Shown piece by piece: positions 55,222 to 63,952 of a stretch of DNA of 64,000 bases. Positions within the stretch are counted from its first letter, which is position 1; each line of letters starts with the position of its first letter. The notes beneath the pieces are model-generated. The model had not been told where the DNA came from, searched no databases, and was given only the letters and a program-made list of their open reading frames with translations. The translations under genes were made by a program, and so were the position numbers. Source of the DNA: Acinetobacter baumannii (GTDB taxonomy: Bacteria > Pseudomonadota > Gammaproteobacteria > Pseudomonadales > Moraxellaceae); contig NZ_JADVOP010000020.1 of the NCBI RefSeq assembly GCF_016508585.1, forward strand, positions 1 through 64,000, read 5' to 3'.

Positions 55222-55695
55222 ATGCAATTTAAAACATTACTGGTTCACAGCTTGCTCATGAGTTTCCCAACATTGTCATTTGCTGAAAAAATTCAAACCA
55301 ACACACCAGTTGAAATCAATACGCAGCAAGCACCTTCAAACCCATCTACAGATGAAATTCCACCTGATGCATCACGCTTGTCAAGGAACTCTCCCACCCA
55401 AACAGATCAACCTGATCAAGCACAGCTCATCAATCAAATTTATAAGCACAGAGCAAACCGTATTACAAAATTTTGGAAAAGACCTGTAACCCATTTAGCA
55501 GAAAGTGCTCATGTACAAGTTTATTTAGATGAACAAGGAAAGGTAAAAGATATTTTATTGGATGGACAGTTGAGTGATGCATTTGCATTGTCGATAAAAA
55601 CTGCGATTTATAAAGCAGCACCCTTTAAAATGCCCGAAGAGCACGCACTTAAAAAGCAATTACAAGAAATTCGCATTTACTTTACCACAGAATGA
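55222..55695 (+). CDS. secreted TolA C-terminal-domain protein 2
   Basis: From the ATG at 55222 (157 residues), which follows GGGA and gives a good signal peptide (MQFKTLLVHSLLMSFPTLSF, cleavage near AEK). The mature protein has a polar linker (about 22-70) and a C-terminal domain that is a more divergent TolA-III copy: NRITKFWKRPVTHLAESAHV, KTAIYKAAPFKMPEEHALKK. Percent similarity to tolA is lower than for its neighbour but the length, spacing and key hydrophobic positions match. Position between tolA and tolB suggests co-regulation with Tol-Pal. Function is unknown. Confidence 0.78.
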   Translation: MQFKTLLVHSLLMSFPTLSFAEKIQTNTPVEINTQQAPSNPSTDEIPPDASRLSRNSPTQTDQPDQAQLINQIYKHRANRITKFWKRPVTHLAESAHVQVYLDEQGKVKDILLDGQLSDAFALSIKTAIYKAAPFKMPEEHALKKQLQEIRIYFTTE

Positions 55696-55917
55696 TATCC
55701 AAGGTTTCGTCCACAGTTATGCTGTCTATCAATTTGTTTTGACAGCTTTGATACACTGTCATTCTGCTACCTCATACATGTAGATTTATTTTGTATCAAC
55801 AAATAGCGAATTATCATCTTTTATTCATAATTACATGCTTTATATAGATTAAAATAATGTCTTTATGCTACAAAGCTAAGCATAGTTAAAAATTGATATT
55901 TGAGTACATGAAGTCCA

Positions 55918-57201
55918 ATGAAAATCATGCCTAAACGTCTATTAGGATTAGCGATAATTGCTGCATTGAGCCCTGCATTGATCACCACATCCTATGCACA
56001 ATTGCATTTAGAAATTGCTAAAGCGCCTGAGTCTGCACCTAAAATTGCCATTCTTCCTTTTAGTAATGATCAGTCGATCTATCCGATCATTGAGCAGGAT
56101 TTAAATCGTTCTGGTCGTTTTACCAGTTCATCTAAAAATCTGCCTGCGACTGCCAGCGTAAACAATGTTAATGCAGAAGCATGGAAAGCTGCAGGTGTGC
56201 CTTATATTGTTTTAGGTGAATCCAAGGCAAACCCTGATGGCTCATTGGCTGTACATTACCAATTATATGATGTCGAAAAACAAAAATTCTTACTCAATGA
56301 ATTGCTTACGGTTCCTGCTTCGCGAGTACGTACCGCTGCACATATGATCAGTGATGCCATCTATCAGGCATTGACAGGTATTCAAGGTGACTTTACAGGA
56401 CGTATTGCCTATGTGCTACGCAATCCTGCAACACCGGATACACGTTATACTCTGCAAATCGCTGATACCGATGGTGAGCAACCTAAAACTGTTCTGAGTT
56501 CAAGAGATCCTATTCTGTCTCCTGCTTGGACACCTGATGCCAAGAAAATTGCATATGTTTCATTTGAAACAAAACGTCCAGCTATTTATGTTCAAGACTT
56601 GGCTTCTGGTGCCCGGGAGAAATTAGCCTCATTCCGCGGTTTGAATGGTGCACCTAGTTTTTCTCCTGATGGAAAGTCGATGTTGTTCACTGCATCCATG
56701 CACGGTAATCCTGAAATATACCAAATGGATTTAGACACTCGCCAAGTTAAACGCATGACCAATGACAGTGCAATTGATACAGAGGCACGCTATGCACCAG
56801 ATGGCAAATCATTTATTTTTACCTCTGACCGCGGCGGATCAGCACAAATTTATCGTTATAACTTTGATGATGGTTCAACCAAACGTTTAACTTTCCGTGG
56901 CGCATTCAATGCCCGTGGTACGCTCAGCGCCGATGGTAAATATGTTGCATTGGTTCACCGCCCTTCTGGCAGTAATTACAAAGTCGCGATTCAAGAAATT
57001 TCAACTGGAATTACCAATATTCTAACTCCAACAAGTCTTGATGAATCACCAAGCTTTTCTCCGAACGGACAAATGGTGGTATACGCAACGCGTGAAGACA
57101 GCCGAGGCTTATTGGCAATCATGTCAACAGATGGTCGTTTCCGTATGAATTTACCAAGTGAACAAGGTGAAGTACGTGAACCAGCTTGGGCACCTAAATA
57201 A
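55918..57201 (+). CDS. tolB: Tol-Pal system periplasmic protein TolB
   Basis: Periplasmic beta-propeller of 427 residues, with signal peptide (cleavage near SYA-QLHL), an N-terminal alpha/beta domain (about 30-160; PKIAILPFSNDQS) and six propeller blades with repeated SPAWTPDAKKIAYVSFE, APSFSPDGKSMLFTAS and ARYAPDGKSFIFTSD-type motifs. It binds Pal and TolA. It follows the two TolA-like genes with a 222-base gap, so it may have its own promoter; pal follows by 51 bases. Confidence 0.95.
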   Translation: MKIMPKRLLGLAIIAALSPALITTSYAQLHLEIAKAPESAPKIAILPFSNDQSIYPIIEQDLNRSGRFTSSSKNLPATASVNNVNAEAWKAAGVPYIVLGESKANPDGSLAVHYQLYDVEKQKFLLNELLTVPASRVRTAAHMISDAIYQALTGIQGDFTGRIAYVLRNPATPDTRYTLQIADTDGEQPKTVLSSRDPILSPAWTPDAKKIAYVSFETKRPAIYVQDLASGAREKLASFRGLNGAPSFSPDGKSMLFTASMHGNPEIYQMDLDTRQVKRMTNDSAIDTEARYAPDGKSFIFTSDRGGSAQIYRYNFDDGSTKRLTFRGAFNARGTLSADGKYVALVHRPSGSNYKVAIQEISTGITNILTPTSLDESPSFSPNGQMVVYATREDSRGLLAIMSTDGRFRMNLPSEQGEVREPAWAPK

Positions 57202-57252
57202 TTTAAACGACATAGCATGACTTAATTTAAAAAGGAAGTATCGGAGATCAAT

Positions 57253-57822
57253 ATGAAGGCTATTCAATATCTAACTTTACCATTGCTTGCAGCAAGCTTG
57301 GTCATGACTGGTTGTGCCAGCCGTAAACCTGCTGCAACAGTAGAGTCTGGAACAAATCCTAATAGTGCGACTACTGTCAACACAACAGGTTTAAGCGAAG
57401 ATGCAGCTTTAAATGCACAAAATCTAGCTGGCGCTTCATCAAAAGGTGTAACTGAAGCGAATAAAGCATTCTTGGCGAAGCGTGTTGTACATTTTGACTA
57501 TGACAGCAGTGATCTTTCAAATGATGACTATCAAACACTTCAAGCACATGCACAATTCTTAATTGCCAATGCAAATTCAAAAGTTGCCTTAACAGGTCAT
57601 ACCGATGAGCGTGGTACGCGCGAATACAATATGGCTTTGGGTGAACGTCGTGCAAAAGCTGTCGAAAGCTACTTGATCACTAACGGTGTTAAGCCAAACC
57701 AATTAGAAGCGGTGAGTTACGGCAAAGAAATGCCAATTAATGCTGGGCATGATGAATCTGCGTGGAAAGAAAACCGTCGTGTCGAAATTAACTACGAAGC
57801 TGTTCCCCCATTGTTAAAATAA
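57253..57822 (+). CDS. pal: peptidoglycan-associated lipoprotein Pal
   Basis: Outer-membrane lipoprotein of 189 residues with lipobox MTGC (Cys21). A disordered Asn/Thr/Ala linker (about 30-75) precedes an OmpA-type peptidoglycan-binding domain: VHFDYDSSDLS, ALTGHTDERGTREYNMALGERRA and the C-terminal WKENRRVEINYE. Binds TolB and peptidoglycan. RBS AAGGAAG is 17 to 23 bases before the ATG, and GGAGA is nearer. Ends the operon with a terminator. Confidence 0.96.
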   Translation: MKAIQYLTLPLLAASLVMTGCASRKPAATVESGTNPNSATTVNTTGLSEDAALNAQNLAGASSKGVTEANKAFLAKRVVHFDYDSSDLSNDDYQTLQAHAQFLIANANSKVALTGHTDERGTREYNMALGERRAKAVESYLITNGVKPNQLEAVSYGKEMPINAGHDESAWKENRRVEINYEAVPPLLK

Positions 57823-57839
57823 TTTTTCAAAATCAATAA

Positions 57840-57870
57840 AAAAAATGCCCAATTCAATTGGGCATTTTTT
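57840..57870 (+). terminator. terminator of pal
   Basis: A fifteen-base stem (AAAAAATGCCCAATT with AATTGGGCATTTTTT) with a single C between the halves, 17 bases after the stop. Confidence 0.95.
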
Positions 57871-58073
57871 ATATTAGGCGATCCTGACTATTTGTCACTC
57901 TGACCTTAATGCTTTAAAACATCAAAACTGGAATTTCAACTGATTAATGAAAAGGAAAGATAATGCCTTCTTTATGATGAATTTCAAGCATGATTGAGAT
58001 GATAGGAGTCGAAATTTAGTTGAATCATAAAATTAAAAAAGCGCTCATCAAACTGACAAACGCTTCTTATTGC

Positions 58074-58259
58074 TTAAGCCTTTGACTCGTCTGGCTTGGG
58101 ACTTTGCATGGATTCAATCATATCGTGCTTATTGAATTCTTTGAATTCAGGTTTAGCTTCGTAATTCTTCCATGCTTCTTTCACATTTTCAGCACTAATC
58201 TCTTTAAGATCAATACCTTCATTTTGAGTCGGAGTCGCTTCAAACTTTGCCGTTGTCAT
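58074..58259 (-). CDS. small charged protein, 61 residues
   Basis: ATG at 58259 has AAGGAG about nine bases before it; the longer frame from 58298 lacks such a site. The product is hydrophilic, rich in Lys, Glu and Asn (LKEISAENVKEAWKNYEAK, PEFKEFNKHDM), with no signal peptide or membrane segment. No family recognised. It resembles small stress or hub proteins common in this genus, but no function can be given. It is a single-gene unit on the strand opposite to its neighbours. Confidence 0.75.
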   Translation of the reverse strand: MTTAKFEATPTQNEGIDLKEISAENVKEAWKNYEAKPEFKEFNKHDMIESMQSPKPDESKA

Positions 58260-58433
58260 GTGAGTGCTCCTTAACGCTATTATCCGTATATCCAACATAA
58301 CACTTTCTAAAATACTTGCAAGGGTAATTTCACGACAAATAACACAGGATAATTTTTATTTTCAGCGGAACTCATCTAAAATACCGCTATTGTTTAATGT
58401 ATCAAAATTTATCGCTTTTGGAGCACCTCTGAT

Positions 58434-59408
58434 ATGTCATATCGCACCCTATCCCAATACTTAGAACAACAACAAGGGAATTTAACACCTGAACTTGCCA
58501 ATGTGATTGAAACCATTGCCAACACATGCAAAACCATTGATCAGGCGCTACAAAAAGGTGCTTTAGCAGGTGTACTTGGCAGCGCTCAACATGAAAATGT
58601 ACAAGGTGAAGAACAGAAGAAACTTGATGTGATTTCCAATGATTATTTGATTGATGCACTGAAAGCCAATCAAAATGTGGGTGGCTTAGCGTCAGAAGAG
58701 TTAGATGAATTCACACCGGCACAAGAAAACGGAAAATATTTGGTTCTATTTGATCCTTTAGATGGTTCAAGCAATATTGATATCAATATGTGTGTTGGTA
58801 CAATTTTTTCAATTCTCCCTGCCCAAAATAGCATTACTCAAGCTGAAGATTTCATGCAAGCTGGTTCACAACAGGCTGCTGCGGGTTATGTTCTGTACGG
58901 TCCATCCACGATGATGGCACTTACCGTTGGTGCTGGTGTTGTATTCTTTACCTTTGATCCGGAAACCCAACAGTTCTTGCTGACTTCTGAAAATGTTCAA
59001 GTGGCTGCGGATACTAAAGAATATGCAATCAATGCTTCAAATCAACGTCACTGGGAAGCTCCTGTAAAACGCTATATCGATGAACTTCAAGCAGGTAAAA
59101 CTTCTGTACGTGAAAAAGACTTTAATATGCGTTGGGTTGCGTGTATGGTGGGTGATATTCACCGCATTCTATGCCGCAGCGGTATTTTCCTATATCCATA
59201 TGATACCAAAGACCCTCAAAAAGCAGGTCGTCTTCGTTTAATGTATGAAGCCAATCCAATGAGTATGTTAATGGAACAGGCAGGTGGAGCATCGACAACA
59301 GGTCGAGTGCGTATCTTGGATATTCAACCTACTGAATTGCATCAACGTGTTCCTGTTGTGATCGGTTCTAAAAATGAAGTTGAACTTGTTACTCGTTATC
59401 ACCACTAA
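58434..59408 (+). CDS. fbp: fructose-1,6-bisphosphatase class 1
   Basis: Gluconeogenic enzyme hydrolysing fructose 1,6-bisphosphate to fructose 6-phosphate. The 324 residues show the class I features: metal-site [20 protein letters not shown] (Asp and Glu ligands), the [11 protein letters not shown] segment, [15 protein letters not shown] and [20 protein letters not shown]. Length and motifs agree with E. coli Fbp (332). It starts 174 bases from the divergent small gene. Confidence 0.97.
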   Translation: MSYRTLSQYLEQQQGNLTPELANVIETIANTCKTIDQALQKGALAGVLGSAQHENVQGEEQKKLDVISNDYLIDALKANQNVGGLASEELDEFTPAQENGKYLVLFDPLDGSSNIDINMCVGTIFSILPAQNSITQAEDFMQAGSQQAAAGYVLYGPSTMMALTVGAGVVFFTFDPETQQFLLTSENVQVAADTKEYAINASNQRHWEAPVKRYIDELQAGKTSVREKDFNMRWVACMVGDIHRILCRSGIFLYPYDTKDPQKAGRLRLMYEANPMSMLMEQAGGASTTGRVRILDIQPTELHQRVPVVIGSKNEVELVTRYHH

Positions 59409-59451
59409 TTCTTTGAATATTACGCTCTCTTTGAAATCGTAATACCAGTAA

Positions 59452-59493
59452 GGATCTGTTGAAAATTCACTTAAGGATAAACAGCAGATCCTA
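59452..59493 (+). terminator. hairpin between fbp and the methyltransferase gene
   Basis: AGGATCTG and CAGATCCT (with TT/AA extension) pair around a 26-base loop, then T-rich sequence follows. It ends 25 bases before the next ATG, so it may be a weak terminator or an attenuator. Confidence 0.5.
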
Positions 59494-59517
59494 CTTCTTT
59501 TTTGGATCTATTCTCCC

Positions 59518-60294
59518 ATGCCTACAATTTTCCTTGAATCAAAAGACAATCCAAAAATTAAACACTTAAGAGGTTTGATTGAGCAAAATACTTACCGTAA
59601 AAAACAAGGGCAAACTGTACTCGAAGGAACACATCTAAGCCTTGCATGGTTGGAAAAAGGACGCAAAATTAATTCAATTTTCACCACTGAACATGCATTG
59701 GATCATGAAGATCTGGGTGAGATCATTGACCAATACCAAGGTGCTGTGTTTGTCATCAGCGAAGCGTTGTATAAGGACCTAAGCACATTAGGGACAAGTC
59801 TTGCCTGTCTTGCAATAGTTGATTTGCCGACTTCAACACACGCCTTGAATTTTAGCGAAGACACTTTAATTCTTGAAAATGTCCAGGACCCAGGAAATGT
59901 TGGAACTTTATTGCGTTCTGCCGCTGCCGCAGGCATCGAACAAATTGTCTGTACCAAAGGTTCTGCTTCTTTGTGGTCACCACGTGTTCTCCGTGCGGGT
60001 ATGGGTGCGCATTTCTCCTTGCAGACTTATGAAAATGTTGTACTTGAGGATATTTTAAAACAATTCAAAATTCCTGTGTATGTGACCAGCTCACACGAAG
60101 CAGAAAGCCTGTACTCGAAAAATTTACGTAAACAATGTGTATGGATTTTGGGTAATGAAGGTCAAGGCGTTTCAGAATTTGCACTGAAACGTGCTGAGGC
60201 CGTATCTATTCCACAACCAGGCGGTCAAGAATCACTCAATGTTGCTGTTGCAGGCTCGATTTGTTTCTTTGAAATGGTTCGTCAACGACTATAA
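59518..60294 (+). CDS. TrmH/SpoU family RNA methyltransferase
   Basis: SAM-dependent 2'-O-ribose methyltransferase of tRNA or rRNA with the deep-knot fold. The 258 residues show an N-terminal RNA-binding part (KIKHLRGLIEQ) and the three knot motifs ENVQDPGNVGTLLRSAAAAG, WILGNEGQGVS, and IPQPGGQESLNVAVAGSI. RlmB- and TrmH-like proteins share these; the exact target nucleotide is unknown. Confidence 0.92.
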   Translation: MPTIFLESKDNPKIKHLRGLIEQNTYRKKQGQTVLEGTHLSLAWLEKGRKINSIFTTEHALDHEDLGEIIDQYQGAVFVISEALYKDLSTLGTSLACLAIVDLPTSTHALNFSEDTLILENVQDPGNVGTLLRSAAAAGIEQIVCTKGSASLWSPRVLRAGMGAHFSLQTYENVVLEDILKQFKIPVYVTSSHEAESLYSKNLRKQCVWILGNEGQGVSEFALKRAEAVSIPQPGGQESLNVAVAGSICFFEMVRQRL

Positions 60295-60365
60295 GGTTAA
60301 ATTATTTTAAATATCGCCCGTTATTGAAGAAAATCATTTAAACTGAAAAAAATAATTGATTTACG

Positions 60366-60395
60366 TGTCAACCCAAACCATTTTTTAAACGTTAT
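60366..60395 (+). promoter_or_regulatory. ECF-type promoter candidate before the sigma factor gene
   Basis: GTCAAC at 60367-60372 and CGTTAT at 60390-60395, 17 bases apart, resemble -35 and -10 elements of some ECF sigma factors; the -10 overlaps a sigma-70-like TATAGT. It is about 35-60 bases upstream of the ATG. Self-activation is plausible but not shown. Confidence 0.4.
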
Positions 60396-60429
60396 AGTGA
60401 TATGAATTTAAAATAATGGTGGGTATCCA

Positions 60430-61065
60430 ATGACGGGATTTTCCATCTCTATGGACTTAGCACCAAAGAAGTCACAGACTGAAACAGCCAGTACTCAAAC
60501 GAGTACCAGTGAACAGCGCCTGCGTTTTTTTATGCAGGATGTGACAGGTCGTGCCTTGGTGATGATGGAGAATGCAACACAAGGTCATAATGGAATTGCA
60601 ATGGATTTGGTACAGGAAGCTTTTATTTCCTTACACAAGTCCTATGCCGATAAATCCACAGAAGAATGGTATCCATTGTTCTACACCATTTTAAACAACA
60701 AATTACAGGATTGGCGCCGTAAAGAAGCGCGTAGAGCATCTCCCTTTTCATTGTTTCGAAAAATTGATTTAGATGCTGATGATGAAGAAGCAATGGAAAT
60801 TGTTGATGAATCCACGCCAAACCCGCTTCAGTTTTTAGATCAAGATGTCACTATCGAAGAAATTCAAGACGCGATTAGTGAGTTACCTGTACGCCAGCAA
60901 CAAGCATTCATGCTACGGGCATGGGAAGGTTTTGACACACAGACAACGGCATCGATTATGAACTGTAGCGAAGGTAGTGTGAAAACCCATTACCATAGAG
61001 CAATTCAAGGATTGAGAACTGCGCTATCACATTTAAATCCGTATGGAGGTTCATCACATGAATAA
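60430..61065 (+). CDS. ECF-type RNA polymerase sigma factor
   Basis: A 211-residue sigma-70-family factor with region 2 (about 40-105: ATQGHNGIAMDLVQEAFISL) and region 4 (about 140-200: LPVRQQQAFMLRAWEGFDTQ, then CSEGSVKTHYHRAI). The length and the SVKTHYHRA recognition helix are typical of ECF factors. Its stop overlaps the next gene start by eight bases; that next gene encodes a small protein with a membrane helix, the usual place for an anti-sigma factor. Signal and regulon are unknown. Confidence 0.92.
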   Translation: MTGFSISMDLAPKKSQTETASTQTSTSEQRLRFFMQDVTGRALVMMENATQGHNGIAMDLVQEAFISLHKSYADKSTEEWYPLFYTILNNKLQDWRRKEARRASPFSLFRKIDLDADDEEAMEIVDESTPNPLQFLDQDVTIEEIQDAISELPVRQQQAFMLRAWEGFDTQTTASIMNCSEGSVKTHYHRAIQGLRTALSHLNPYGGSSHE

Positions 61066-61384
61066 TGATGATTTCACCAAACAAGTGACGGCAAAACTGG
61101 ACGAGCTTGCACGTCATCACCGCAATAAAGCTGTGGTGATGAACAATGTGCTAGATCGTATCCAAGATCAGCCGACATCACGCTTTGGCAACTGGAAAAT
61201 GACTGGCTTTGCACTTGCAGCAGCAATTACAGGCTTTGTTGTTGTCCCAAACGCTTTTGATGTTTCCAATGAAGCCCATGCACCACAACAAGTGGTGATT
61301 AGCCCTAAACTTTCACCTCAGATGATGGAAGATTTAGACATGTTATCTGTTTTTGGTGAGGATAAAAATTCTCATGGTAGCTAG
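61058..61384 (+). CDS. probable membrane anti-sigma factor (DUF3619-like)
   Basis: From the ATG at 61058 (GGAGG eight bases upstream) the product has 108 residues. A cytoplasmic amphipathic N-terminal part (TAKLDELARHHRNKAVVMNN), one membrane helix (about 48-64; GFALAAAITGFVVV) and a short periplasmic tail fit a single-span anti-sigma protein that binds the upstream sigma factor. The overlap of eight bases with the sigma gene and eleven with the next shows tight coupling. The anti-sigma role is inferred. Confidence 0.72.
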   Translation: MNNDDFTKQVTAKLDELARHHRNKAVVMNNVLDRIQDQPTSRFGNWKMTGFALAAAITGFVVVPNAFDVSNEAHAPQQVVISPKLSPQMMEDLDMLSVFGEDKNSHGS

Positions 61385-61781
61385 AAAATTAGCATTGGCA
61401 TTTTGTGCTTTTAGTTTTCTACAAACAAGTTTTGCTGGATTTGAACGTTTTTGGATTTTTTCCAAAGATGCGAATACGCAAGTCAATGAAACATGGGATG
61501 CGCTGTCTGAAGATGAACAAAAAGCATTGATCAAGCGCTATCAAAATTTAAAAGAGCTTCCTACAGAGCAAAGCGCTGCTTTACAACAGCGTATGGATTG
61601 GTTTACTCAACTTCCTGAACAAGAAAAGCAAAAAATGCGTGAAGCATGGCAACAAATGAGTACATCTGAACGCAATGAAATGCGAAAAAAAATGCAAAAA
61701 GCATCTACATCAGATGAACGCAATGAAATCCGAGAAAAATATATTCAAAAATACCAACCAAGTAGCGTTGCATCGCATTAG
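61374..61781 (+). CDS. DUF3106-like secreted protein
   Basis: From the ATG at 61374 (135 residues) there is a signal peptide (cleavage near SFA-GFER) and then a helical mature protein with a repeated WDxLxxxEQxxL pattern: TWDALSEDEQKALIKRYQ, PEQEKQKMREAWQQMSTSER. The W-x-x-L-S-x-x-E/Q repeats fit the DUF3106 family of periplasmic proteins that follow ECF sigma/anti-sigma pairs. It might be the signal-sensing partner (CpxP/RseB-like in place), but this is inference. Confidence 0.8.
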   Translation: MVARKLALAFCAFSFLQTSFAGFERFWIFSKDANTQVNETWDALSEDEQKALIKRYQNLKELPTEQSAALQQRMDWFTQLPEQEKQKMREAWQQMSTSERNEMRKKMQKASTSDERNEIREKYIQKYQPSSVASH

Positions 61782-61802
61782 CATCATGTATTGATGTGGA
61801 CT

Positions 61803-61828
61803 AAAGCCAGTCATTGTACTGGCTTTTT
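61803..61828 (+). terminator. terminator of the sigma factor operon
   Basis: AAAGCCAGT and ACTGGCTTT pair around a six-base loop, followed by TT. It begins 22 bases after the stop of the DUF3106-like gene. Confidence 0.88.
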
Positions 61829-62249
61829 GGTAATCAACTTTTTCATATAAAACCATAGCCAAAACTTTTGACCATTTTTGAAAGTGATTTTATTTCCACG
61901 TTTTATGGGCGGTTAACTTGATGCTTTAATACAAACTATTCGATGTCTTTCGTGATTAATTTATTTTGTACTTTTAAAGCGTAGATCGTTTTCTTTAGGC
62001 TTCGCCTAAGCAAATCTATTGAAACTTTAGATATAAAGAGTGACGTTGAAGGCTGAATTTCATTAAACAACATGTTTTTAATATTCATTTTATTGATCAA
62101 GGAAAATTGTATTTCACTGTATTTTTTAACACGTGAACTATACCTTGAGCAAATTACCTTTTGATAAATACCCAGCATACAGTGAAGTTAGAATTTCATT
62201 ATTCAAGTCGATCAAACTGATTCATTTGAGCCATCAACCCCTAAGAATA

Positions 62250-62276
62250 AAAAAACCTGCATAAAGCAGGTTTTTT
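62250..62276 (-). terminator. terminator of glnA
   Basis: AAAAACCTGC and GCAGGTTTTT form the stem with a short loop (ATAAA region) and T run on the leftward strand, about 21 bases after the stop. Confidence 0.88.
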
Positions 62277-62296
62277 CGCTTAAATTCAAATATGAA

Positions 62297-63712
62297 TTAC
62301 AAGCTATAGTACATATCAAATTCAACTGGATGAGTTGTTGTATTTAAACGACGTACATCTTCAGTTTTAAGTTCGATATATGCATCCAACATCTCTTTTG
62401 TGAACACACCGCCTTTAAGAAGGAAGTCATGATCCGCTTTAAGTGCTTCAAGCGCCATATCCAAGCTATGGGCAACTGTTGGGATTTTCGCTTCTTCTTC
62501 TGGAGGAAGATCATATAAGTTTTTATCAGCAGCTTCACCTGGGTGAATCTTGTTTTGAATACCGTCAAGACCAGCCATCAACAATGCCGCAAAACCCAAG
62601 TACGGGTTCATCATTGGATCTGGGAAACGTGCTTCAATACGTTTGCCTTTAGGGCTAGAAACGTAAGGAATACGGATAGAAGCAGAACGGTTACGCGCTG
62701 AATAAGCAAGCATGATCGGTGCTTCAAAGTGTGGCACCAAACGCTTATAAGAGTTTGTAGAAGGGTTGGTAATCGCATTCAATGCACGAGCATGTTTGAT
62801 AATACCACCGATGAAGTAGAGTGCCATCTCTGAAAGACCCGCGTATTCATCACCAGCAAACAGATTCTTGCCGTCTTTAGAGATCGACATATGAACGTGC
62901 ATACCAGAACCGTTATCACCTACCATTGGTTTAGGCATAAAGGTCGCTGTCTTAGCATACTGGTGTGCAACATTCCAAACTGCATATTTAAACTGTTGAA
63001 CTTCGTCTGCTTTACGCACCATTGTGTTGAAGCTCACACCGATTTCTAATTGGCATGATGCAACTTCATGGTGATGTACTTCTACACGACCAGGACCCAT
63101 GATGTCTTCAATACGCGCGCACATTTCAGCACGCATATCTTGATGAGAATCCACTGGAGGAACTGGGAAGTAACCACCTTTTACACGTGGACGGTGACCA
63201 GAGTTACCGGATTCGTAAGAATTACCAGTCGACCATGCAGCTTCTTCAGCGATCAATGTATGACGAGCGCCAGACATATCAATGTCCCATTTAACTTCGT
63301 CAAAAACAAAGAATTCTGGTTCTGGACCAAAGAATGCAGTATCACCGATACCTGTAGATTTTAAATACTCTTCAGCACGACGAGCAATTGAACGAGGGTC
63401 ACGGTCATAACCTTGACCAGTCGAAGGCTCAATAACATCACAAGTCACGACAATTGTCGCTTCAGCAAAGAACGGATCAAGGAAAGCAGTTTCAGGATCT
63501 GGACGTAAAATCATGTCAGATGCTTCAATGCCTTTCCAACCAGCGATTGAAGAGCCATCAAACATTTTACCATCTTCGAAAGTATCTTCATCGATAGTAT
63601 CTGAAGGGTAACTTACATGTTGCTCTTTACCCTTAGTATCAGTAAAGCGAAAATCGACCCATTTTGCGCCACTTTCTTGTATGAGTTGAAGGACCTTGTT
63701 CGCCATGCTCAT
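62297..63712 (-). CDS. glnA: glutamine synthetase, type I (GlnA)
   Basis: Central nitrogen-assimilation enzyme: glutamate + ammonia + ATP to glutamine. The 471-residue protein shows the catalytic and metal motifs [58 protein letters not shown] and the adenylylation Tyr400 in NLYDLPPEE, so this is the GlnE-regulated GSI-beta form. An ATG two codons in (MANKV) has better distance to the GGAG and may be the real start. The dodecamer and type I length (about 469) agree. Confidence 0.97.
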   Translation of the reverse strand: MSMANKVLQLIQESGAKWVDFRFTDTKGKEQHVSYPSDTIDEDTFEDGKMFDGSSIAGWKGIEASDMILRPDPETAFLDPFFAEATIVVTCDVIEPSTGQGYDRDPRSIARRAEEYLKSTGIGDTAFFGPEPEFFVFDEVKWDIDMSGARHTLIAEEAAWSTGNSYESGNSGHRPRVKGGYFPVPPVDSHQDMRAEMCARIEDIMGPGRVEVHHHEVASCQLEIGVSFNTMVRKADEVQQFKYAVWNVAHQYAKTATFMPKPMVGDNGSGMHVHMSISKDGKNLFAGDEYAGLSEMALYFIGGIIKHARALNAITNPSTNSYKRLVPHFEAPIMLAYSARNRSASIRIPYVSSPKGKRIEARFPDPMMNPYLGFAALLMAGLDGIQNKIHPGEAADKNLYDLPPEEEAKIPTVAHSLDMALEALKADHDFLLKGGVFTKEMLDAYIELKTEDVRRLNTTTHPVEFDMYYSL

Positions 63713-63860
63713 TTTGCTCCAATGAATTTTTGTTGCACTTGTGAAGTGCGTGTTAGTAGTTGGTATTTATAAAGCAATTAGCATACCAACTTTTAAAATA
63801 ATTGCTAATTTGTTGAATTTCTTATCAGAAAATAAGCTTAGCAACCATTAATTCGTTTCT

Positions 63861-63866
63861 ATTATA
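63861..63866 (-). promoter_or_regulatory. glnA -10 element
   Basis: TATAAT on the leftward strand, about 150 bases upstream of the glnA ATG. Candidate -35 sequences upstream are weak, so an activator may be needed. Confidence 0.45.
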
Positions 63867-63937
63867 CTGAGTGCAAAGAGAATTGCACCATATTCAGACA
63901 CACTTCTTATTTTAAAATCACACAGCACCATTTTAAC

Positions 63938-63952
63938 GCACTATTTTTGTGC
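63938..63952. promoter_or_regulatory. NtrC-site-like palindrome upstream of glnA
   Basis: GCAC-N7-GTGC (GCACTATTTTTGTGC) fits the core of the NtrC consensus TGCACC-N5-GGTGCA at the eight GCAC/GTGC positions. It lies about 225 bases upstream of the glnA ATG, a usual place for NtrC enhancer sites. Further GCACC-like half-sites occur nearby. Confidence 0.45.

Larger units (their letters stand above)
61782..62296. other. 515-base gap between the sigma operon and glnA
   Basis: Contains the terminator of the sigma operon (61803-61828) and the terminator of glnA (62250-62276). A leftward 80-residue frame at 61936-62178 has no ribosome site and unusual composition, so it is not called. Confidence 0.5.

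Noticed and set aside
61936..62178. Leftward 80-residue frame between the sigma operon and glnA
   Set aside because: No ribosome site at either possible ATG, no recognised domain, and the sequence reads like AT-rich non-coding DNA. It may be a very old remnant.
63862..63900. Sigma-54 promoter TGGTGC...TTTGCA for glnA
   Set aside because: The GG and GC elements are separated by 13 bases rather than the required 10.
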